Origin: Sedimentisphaerales bacterium
GTDB taxonomy: Bacteria; Planctomycetota; Phycisphaerae; Sedimentisphaerales; SG8-4
DNA: 64,000 nt
NCBI GenBank assembly: GCA_016928975.1
Contig: JAFGJR010000104.1
Coordinates: forward strand, 38,420-102,419
Direction of reading: 5' to 3'
Below, in pieces: positions 56,014 to 61,113 of the stretch. The translations under genes and the position numbers were made by a program. Under the pieces are notes generated by a model. It was not told where the DNA came from. It searched no databases and was given only the letters and a program-made list of their open reading frames with translations. How positions within the stretch are numbered: the stretch's first letter is position 1; each line of letters starts with the position of its first letter.

Positions 56014-56355
56014 TCATCCGATGGCGTCACCACCGCGCTCGCCCGTGCGGATGCGGATGCACTCCTCCAGGTCAAGGACGAAGATCTTGCCGTCCCCGAT
56101 CTGGCCCGACTGTGCGCCGCCGGTGATCGCGTTGATCGCCTTCTCCACAAAGGCCTCGTTGACGGCGATCTCCAGCTTGACCTTCTTGAGCAGACTCCCC
56201 TGCTCCTTGTGGCTGCGATATACTTGGGCGACGCCTTTCTGTCGGCCTCGCCCTACGACATTCGACACTGTCACCAAGTGAATCTCCGCATCCGTCAGCC
56301 TCTTGAGCACCTCATCCAGGCGATCGGGTTGAATGACGCTGATCATGTATTTCAT
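56014..56355 (-). CDS. glnK: PII signalling protein, copy 2
   Basis: 113 residues, almost identical to copy 1 (differences concentrated near residues 2-6, 23, 72-77 and 96). It has GRGRQKG with Arg38, and the B and C loops. As in copy 1, residue 51 is Glu and not Tyr, so uridylylation is not possible. It starts 19 bp after amtB2 and is followed by the conserved block and hairpin. The pair looks like a recent tandem duplication of the amtB1-PII unit. Confidence 0.95.
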   Translation of the reverse strand: MKYMISVIQPDRLDEVLKRLTDAEIHLVTVSNVVGRGRQKGVAQVYRSHKEQGSLLKKVKLEIAVNEAFVEKAINAITGGAQSGQIGDGKIFVLDLEECIRIRTGERGGDAIG

Positions 56356-56374
56356 GAGTTCTGCCCTTTTGCAC

Positions 56375-57748
56375 TCAGTCGATCACGGTGTATGCTGCTT
56401 CGCGGTGCAGCGTCAGGTCCAGACCGACGCGTTCCTCGTGCTCGCTGACTCGCAGGCCCATGAAAAGATCGACGATCTTGAGCAGCACGAAGCCGAGCAC
56501 GAACGACCACACCACCGTGATGATCACGGCCTTTATCTGTATCCAGAGCAGCAGCGGGTTACCATAGAACAGACCGTCCGCGCCAGCCGGGTTGACGGCC
56601 TTGGTCGCGAAGAGACCTGTAGCGACCGCGCCCCAGATCCCCCCGACGCCGTGCACGCCGAAGGCGTCGAGCGTGTCATCGTACCCAAACGACCCTTTCA
56701 CATAGGTTACGGCCAGCCACGGAATCGCTCCGGCGCCAATCCCGATCCAGATCGCGCCCATCGGAGTTACGAATCCCGAAGCGGGAGTAATCGACACCAA
56801 GCCCGCCACCATGCCTGTGATCATGCCCAGCGTCGTGGGTCTCTTGTGCTTGAGCCAGTCCAGCAGTGCCCAGGTCACGCCGGCCGCCGCGGCCGCCATG
56901 TGTGTCACCGTGAATGCGCTGCCGGCCAAGCCGCCCGCGCCCAGGGCGCTGCCTGCATTGAACCCAAACCAGCCGAACCACAGCAAGGCTGCGCCGAGTA
57001 CGGCGAACGGAAGGTTGTGTGGCGGGGAGATGCCGTCCGGATACCCTTGTCGACGCCCCAGCATCAGCGCCGCCGCCAGGGCCGTCATGCCCGCGTTGAT
57101 GTGCACCACCGTCCCACCCGCGAAATCCAGCGCCCCCCACTGCCGCAGAAACCCCCCAACTCCCCAAACCCAGTGCGCCACCGGATCGTACACGATCGTC
57201 GCCCACAACAGCATGAAGACGCACAGCGCCGAGAATTTCATCCGCTCGGCAAATGCCCCGATGATCAGCGCCGGCGTAATCACGGCGAACATCATCTGGA
57301 ACATCATGAAGACCTCGTGCGGGATCGTGGCGGCATAGTCGGCGTTGGGCTCCAGACCCACGCCGTGGAGGAACAACCACTTCAACCCCCCGACAAACGC
57401 ATTGCCCGGGGAGAACGACAGGCTATATCCCAGCACTACCCACTGCAAGCTGATCAGGCACAGGATCATCAGACACTGCATCAAGACGGAGAGCATGTTC
57501 TTGCGCCGGACGAGGCCGCCGTAGAAGAACGCCAGCCCTGGCGTCATCAGCATGACCAGCGCTGCGCTGACGAGCACCCACGCCGTGTCGCCGGAGTCCA
57601 CACTCGCCGGCGCAGACGTCGCAGTCACGTCCAGCTCGCCGGCGAACGCAGTGTTGACGCCCCCTGCAAACACTACCAGACCCGCTGCCACAATGACTTG
57701 CGTCCACGCTCGCCCTTCGCCCAGCGCAGACCGATCTCGTGCCACCAT
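56375..57748 (-). CDS. amtB: Ammonium transporter, copy 2
   Basis: 457 residues (ATG 57748; ATG 57751 adjacent), close paralogue of copy 1 through the whole length, with a signal-like leader (AAGLVVFAGGVNTAFAG) and eleven helices. Twin His: VVHINAGMTALAA and FGVHGVGGIWG. The C-tail GLRVSEHEERVGLDLTLHRE ends like copy 1. Its own sigma-54 promoter and operator pair lie upstream; a PII gene follows after 19 bp. It ends near 56375 with little intergenic room. Confidence 0.95.
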   Translation of the reverse strand: MVARDRSALGEGRAWTQVIVAAGLVVFAGGVNTAFAGELDVTATSAPASVDSGDTAWVLVSAALVMLMTPGLAFFYGGLVRRKNMLSVLMQCLMILCLISLQWVVLGYSLSFSPGNAFVGGLKWLFLHGVGLEPNADYAATIPHEVFMMFQMMFAVITPALIIGAFAERMKFSALCVFMLLWATIVYDPVAHWVWGVGGFLRQWGALDFAGGTVVHINAGMTALAAALMLGRRQGYPDGISPPHNLPFAVLGAALLWFGWFGFNAGSALGAGGLAGSAFTVTHMAAAAAGVTWALLDWLKHKRPTTLGMITGMVAGLVSITPASGFVTPMGAIWIGIGAGAIPWLAVTYVKGSFGYDDTLDAFGVHGVGGIWGAVATGLFATKAVNPAGADGLFYGNPLLLWIQIKAVIITVVWSFVLGFVLLKIVDLFMGLRVSEHEERVGLDLTLHREAAYTVID

Positions 57749-57855
57749 CATATCTGTGTCCCCCTTAATATGGGCCAACTCTATACTCGATGTCTTGTTC
57801 TTGCCCGGCAACACAACGCCCGGCGACGAGGATAATCCACCTGTTTGTGAGTTAG

Positions 57856-57872
57856 TACAAACGGCGTGCCAA
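57856..57872 (-). promoter_or_regulatory. Sigma-54 promoter of amtB2
   Basis: Minus strand TTGGCACG (57872-57865), N4, TTGTA (57860-57856). It differs from the consensus only in one -12 base, the same T-for-C change as at amtB1. It lies about 105 bp before the amtB2 start. Confidence 0.85.
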
Positions 57873-57962
57873 AGGCACCGGGGAGCAGCGTAACGTGGCT
57901 AACCCCTTGTATGATCGCGGCTTACGAGTGCGGAGGCCTCCGAACACTTCCAGCGACATGTA

Positions 57963-58004
57963 TACGTTTCTGTGGACTCGTTTGGCGACTACTACGTTTT
58001 CGTA
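57963..58004 (-). promoter_or_regulatory. Tandem TAC-N6-GTA operator pair upstream of amtB2
   Basis: TAC-GTTTCT-GTG at 57963-57974 and TAC-GTTTTC-GTA at 57993-58004, start-to-start 30 bp. The second, with flanks, is the perfect inverted repeat CTACG-TTTT-CGTAG. The near site begins 91 bp upstream of the -24 box end, the same as at amtB1. Confidence 0.85.
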
Positions 58005-58077
58005 GGTCCACGGCCGCTGTCACGAACCGGGCGACCCTGCGACAGAAGACTCCGCACGGGGCGTACCCACAAAGACC

Positions 58078-58105
58078 GGGCCCTGCCGAGGGTTCGGCAG
58101 GGCCC
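58078..58105 (-). terminator. Hairpin after PII copy 3
   Basis: GGGCCCTGCCGA (58078-58089) and TCGGCAGGGCCC (58094-58105) form a perfect 12-bp stem with a 4-nt loop, 55 bp after the PII stop. Minus-strand sequence after it is GGTCTTTG, a weak U tract. The stem sequence differs wholly from the hairpin after copy 2, while the position and the block beside it are kept. Confidence 0.6.
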
Positions 58106-58107
58106 CT

Positions 58108-58137
58108 TTCCGGCCCAGTCGGGCACAGAAATGATGG
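58108..58137 (-). repeat. Conserved 30-nt block next to hairpin, copy B
   Basis: Partner of the block at 55956-55985 (26/30 identical). The inner GCCC/GGGC arms are conserved while the four loop bases differ. On the plus strand, 58121-58147 also agrees with the minus-strand leader and start of amtB1 (22 of 27). Confidence 0.7.
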
Positions 58138-58160
58138 TCATAAGGTAGAGAATCACCATG

Positions 58161-58502
58161 TCATCCGATCGCCTCTGTGCCGCGTTCCCCGGTCCGAATC
58201 CGGATGCACTCGGGCAGGTCCACAACAAAGATCTTGCCGTCGCCGATCTGGCCCGTACGGGCCCCTTCGATGATCGCCTGGATCGTCTTCTCGACGAAGT
58301 TCTCGTTCACGGCGATCTCGAGACGGACTTTCTTGAGCAGGTTCACCTCCATCGCAACGCCCCGGTACGACTCGTGATAGCCTTTCTGCTGCCCGCAGCC
58401 CAGCGAGTTCGTGACGGACATCTTGTACACCTCGGCCTTATACAGCGATTGTTTCACGTCGTTGAGCTTGTGCGGTTGAATGTATGCGATGATCAGTTTC
58501 AT
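58161..58502 (-). CDS. glnK: PII signalling protein, copy 3 (divergent)
   Basis: 113 residues, clearly different from copies 1 and 2 in the first 60 residues. The T-loop base reads GCGQQKG (35-41), so the ATP-contacting Arg38 is Gln. Residue 51 is Met, so uridylylation is not possible. [14 protein letters not shown] is the T-loop. The B loop (IGDGKIF) and C loop (RIRTGERG) are kept. It starts 78 bp after amtB3 and follows it in the operon, so it probably controls that transporter specifically. Confidence 0.95.
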   Translation of the reverse strand: MKLIIAYIQPHKLNDVKQSLYKAEVYKMSVTNSLGCGQQKGYHESYRGVAMEVNLLKKVRLEIAVNENFVEKTIQAIIEGARTGQIGDGKIFVVDLPECIRIRTGERGTEAIG

Positions 58503-58580
58503 ACTTGCATCTCCTGAACCGGGCGCCGGCCCGGCGACGTTTCTACTATGGCTGACCTCTTGTAAGGGATTGGGCTCTTT

Positions 58581-59951
58581 CTATGCCGTCGTGAACACCT
58601 GGAATCCTGCATATGCCTCCATGCCATGCTCGCCGATATCGAGGCCCTTGAGCTCCTCCTCAGGCGTGACGCGCAGATGCGCCACTTTGCGCAGGATCCC
58701 GAACAGCACAATGCCCAGCGTGAAGGCCCAGGCAAAGGCCGTGGCAGCACCAAGTATCTGGACGCCAAATTGCTTGAATCCGCCCCCGTAGAACAGGCCT
58801 CCGTTGATAGCAAACAACCCGTAGGACAGCGTTCCCCAGGCTCCGTTCACGGCGTGAACGCTAACGGCACCCACCGGGTCGTCCACCTTGAGCACGTAGT
58901 CGAGGAACAGCACGCTGAATACCACCAGGACCCCGCCAACGCCGCCGATGATCAGAGCGCCTACCGGCGACACTCCGTCGCACGGACAGGTGATCGCAAC
59001 CAGACCCGCCAGGACGCCATTAAGAGCCATGGAGGCATCCGGTTTCTTCAGCACGATCCAGGATGTGAGCAGGGCCGTGACGGCTCCGGCACAGGCGGCC
59101 AAGTTCGTCGTCACCGCGATGTACCCTGCCAGACCATTGCCGGCCACAGTGCTGCCAGGGTTGAATCCGAACCATCCAAACCACAGGATGAAGACACCCA
59201 GAGCAGCCAGTGGGATGTTGTGTCCAGGTATGGCGCGGGGCTTTCCGTCCTCGCCATACTTGCCGATCCGCGGCCCCAACATGATGGCCCCGGCCAGAGC
59301 CAGCCACCCCCCGATCGAATGCACCACCGTAGATCCGGCGAAGTCATGAAAACCCAGTTTGGCCAGCCAACTGTTGTTCTCCGTCAGCAGCAGGTTGCCC
59401 CAGGCCCAGGATCCGAAGATCGGGTAGATCACCAACGAGATCACGATACTGTAAATCAGATACGCCATGAAGTTGGTCCGTTCCGCCATGGCACCGGAAA
59501 CAATCGTTGCAGCGGTCGCCGCAAAGACCGTTTGGAAGATCAGGAACGTCCAGTTCCAGTGCTCGCCAGGCTCGACGCCAGCCATCCCGAACAGGGTCGT
59601 ACCGAACAGGCCGTTTGTCGCCCCGAACATCAGACCGAAGCCCAGCAGAAAGAACACAATGGATCCCATGGAGAAATCGAACAGGTTCTTCATCAGGATG
59701 TTGACGGCGTTCTTGGCCCTGGTGAAACCCGTCTCGACCATGGCGAAGCCGGCCTGCATGAAGAAGACCAGGAACGCGGCCACGAGAGTCCAGACAATGT
59801 TGATGTTGTTCTGGAGTTCCGCCTTAGCCGCATCGAGAGGCGACGCGGCCTCTTCCGCCCCAAGAGCGGCAGAGCCGCCCACCACAATGAACGCCAAGAC
59901 CATCATGTATAGTCGTGGTCGTGTCCGTCTTACGTGTCTGCCTTTCATCAT
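58581..59951 (-). CDS. amtB: Ammonium transporter, copy 3 (divergent)
   Basis: 456 residues; two adjacent ATGs at the start. Leader (YMMVLAFIVVGGSAALGA), then a helical extension and eleven transport helices. Twin His: TVVHSIGGWLALAGA and SVHAVNGAWG. It belongs to a different Amt branch from copies 1 and 2: the first channel helices read VFFMQAGFAMVETGFTRAKNA and a longer loop holds IGKYGEDGKPRAIPGHN. It follows the porin-like gene by 156 bp. Operator-like sites exist upstream but no sigma-54 promoter is recognised. Confidence 0.94.
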   Translation of the reverse strand: MMKGRHVRRTRPRLYMMVLAFIVVGGSAALGAEEAASPLDAAKAELQNNINIVWTLVAAFLVFFMQAGFAMVETGFTRAKNAVNILMKNLFDFSMGSIVFFLLGFGLMFGATNGLFGTTLFGMAGVEPGEHWNWTFLIFQTVFAATAATIVSGAMAERTNFMAYLIYSIVISLVIYPIFGSWAWGNLLLTENNSWLAKLGFHDFAGSTVVHSIGGWLALAGAIMLGPRIGKYGEDGKPRAIPGHNIPLAALGVFILWFGWFGFNPGSTVAGNGLAGYIAVTTNLAACAGAVTALLTSWIVLKKPDASMALNGVLAGLVAITCPCDGVSPVGALIIGGVGGVLVVFSVLFLDYVLKVDDPVGAVSVHAVNGAWGTLSYGLFAINGGLFYGGGFKQFGVQILGAATAFAWAFTLGIVLFGILRKVAHLRVTPEEELKGLDIGEHGMEAYAGFQVFTTA

Positions 59952-60018
59952 TTGCCTGCACCTGCCTTTCCTGCTGTCGCCGTCGTCCGGTCTTCCCAGC
60001 TCGACGGGCCAGTCTGCG

Positions 60019-60059
60019 CACAGTTTTGTACCAATTTCTGCCGGAAGTACGTTTTTGTA
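60019..60059 (-). promoter_or_regulatory. Operator-like pair between porin and amtB3
   Basis: CAC-AGTTTT-GTA at 60019-60030 and TAC-GTTTTT-GTA at 60048-60059, 29 bp apart. Similar to the pairs at amtB1 and amtB2, but no -24/-12 element is found in the right place below it. Confidence 0.6.
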
Positions 60060-60107
60060 TGTCTCAGAGGATAGTCACTGCCGCTCTGGACAGTCGCTAT
60101 TCGTCAG

Positions 60108-60866
60108 TTAGAACTGGTAGGCGGCGCCGATGCCGGCCCAGAAATTGTCGCTTTTGGCCGTGGCGGCACGGACGTCGTCGTCCATCATCGTGGAATAGGC
60201 GACGCTCGGCCGGATCATCCACTTGCCCAGATAGACCGGGAGGCCCGCGGTAAGAGTCAGATCATTCAATGCTCCATCATCCACGCCGAAGTAGCCGTCG
60301 TTGTAGTTGGCGTTGCCGTAGCCCAGACTCGCCGTTGCCTGTACGTTACAGTAGTAGTCCTGCCCCCATTTGACGATCTTCTCAATGGTGTGTCCTATAG
60401 AGAACTGCACATATGCGCCCTCGATCTCGTCGAAATCGTAATACGCCCGGATCGTGGGGGACAGCGGCACGGCCGCCGTCAGCCCGCCGTACACTTCACT
60501 GGTCGCCTCCCAGACCGTATTCGGAAAATCATAGTGGATCACACCCAGCGAGTATCCAATGATCTTCTGGCCCGGGAAATTGCCCGCATACTCGAGGGTG
60601 TAGTCGACCTCGCTGATCTCCCACCCGTCCACCAACTCACCCGTCAAATCCACATTGGCCCAGATCGAGCCGGTGAACCCTTTGTACCCGAAGCTGGCGC
60701 TGGGCTGCAACACCCAGTCGTCGATGACGTTCTGTCCTCGCCACACGTATTTGCAGAACAGATCCGCTGCGGCGCCGATGCTCACGCTCTCCTGTTTTTC
60801 CTCCGCGCCCGCCGCCGCGACACCCAGCAATACTGCCACGCACTGCAGAACCCTGCATCTGCTCAT
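60108..60866 (-). CDS. Exported outer-membrane beta-barrel protein, porin-like (TorF/GCW-type)
   Basis: 252 residues from ATG 60866, GGAG nine bases upstream; the longer frame to 61088 would be foreign. Signal peptide MSRCRVLQCVAVLLGVAAAGA. The mature part alternates beta strands, with YVWRGQNVIDDWVLQPSASFG and GFTGSIWANVDLTG, and ends in a terminal Phe as in outer-membrane barrels. It resembles the TIGR02001-type family sometimes called TorF-like putative porin. A perfect sigma-54 promoter and operator pair lie upstream, and amtB3 and PII follow, so it may admit ammonium or another nitrogen source. The function is inferred from regulation. Confidence 0.82.
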   Translation of the reverse strand: MSRCRVLQCVAVLLGVAAAGAEEKQESVSIGAAADLFCKYVWRGQNVIDDWVLQPSASFGYKGFTGSIWANVDLTGELVDGWEISEVDYTLEYAGNFPGQKIIGYSLGVIHYDFPNTVWEATSEVYGGLTAAVPLSPTIRAYYDFDEIEGAYVQFSIGHTIEKIVKWGQDYYCNVQATASLGYGNANYNDGYFGVDDGALNDLTLTAGLPVYLGKWMIRPSVAYSTMMDDDVRAATAKSDNFWAGIGAAYQF

Positions 60867-60946
60867 CTGTCGGATCTCCAACTCATCGGTTATCCATAAG
60901 ATCGCGCCGCTGCACCATACAGCGGCGTACATGCAAAATCCAGGAG

Positions 60947-60963
60947 TGCAAGCCACGTGCCAG
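60947..60963 (-). promoter_or_regulatory. Sigma-54 promoter of the porin-like gene
   Basis: Minus strand CTGGCACG (60963-60956), N4, TTGCA (60951-60947). This matches the full YTGGCACG-N4-TTGCW consensus. It lies 81 bp before ATG 60866. Confidence 0.92.
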
Positions 60964-61053
60964 AACGATTTCGCGGACATGCCGCGAAGGCAACCATAGC
61001 GTTTGCAAGGAGTTAACGCGGATGGCACGCGGTCGCCGGGGGGGCCGGGCAGA

Positions 61054-61095
61054 TACATAAATGTAGGCAGTACCCCCATAGCATACAATTTTGTT
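61054..61095 (-). promoter_or_regulatory. Tandem TAC-N6-GTA operator pair upstream of the porin-like gene
   Basis: TAC-ATAAAT-GTA at 61054-61065 and TAC-AATTTT-GTT at 61084-61095, 30 bp apart. The near site begins 91 bp above the -24 box end (61054 minus 60963), the same distance as at amtB1 and amtB2. Confidence 0.85.
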
Positions 61096-61113
61096 TCGCG
61101 ACTTCGCCGCCGT

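Larger units (their letters stand above)
57752..58160 (-). other. Regulatory intergenic region before amtB2
   Basis: About 410 bp with the same order as before amtB1: conserved block and hairpin after PII copy 3, operator pair, spacer, -24/-12 promoter, leader. No gene is supported. Confidence 0.8.
60867..61113 (-). other. Regulatory region before the porin-like gene
   Basis: 247 bp with the sigma-54 promoter and operator pair listed separately. It also forms the spacer behind the convergent or tandem end of the GH127 gene. No gene supported. Confidence 0.7.

Noticed and set aside
56333..57835. A 500-codon plus-strand frame opposite amtB2
   Set aside because: Shadow of the amtB2 codon pattern; the product is His/Arg/Gln-rich without motifs.
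59904..60018. A sigma-54 promoter for amtB3
   Set aside because: I searched both orientations for GG-N10-GC with TGGCACG-like context at the expected place. The best hits (around 59963 and 60005) fail at the -12 GC or lie too close to the operator.
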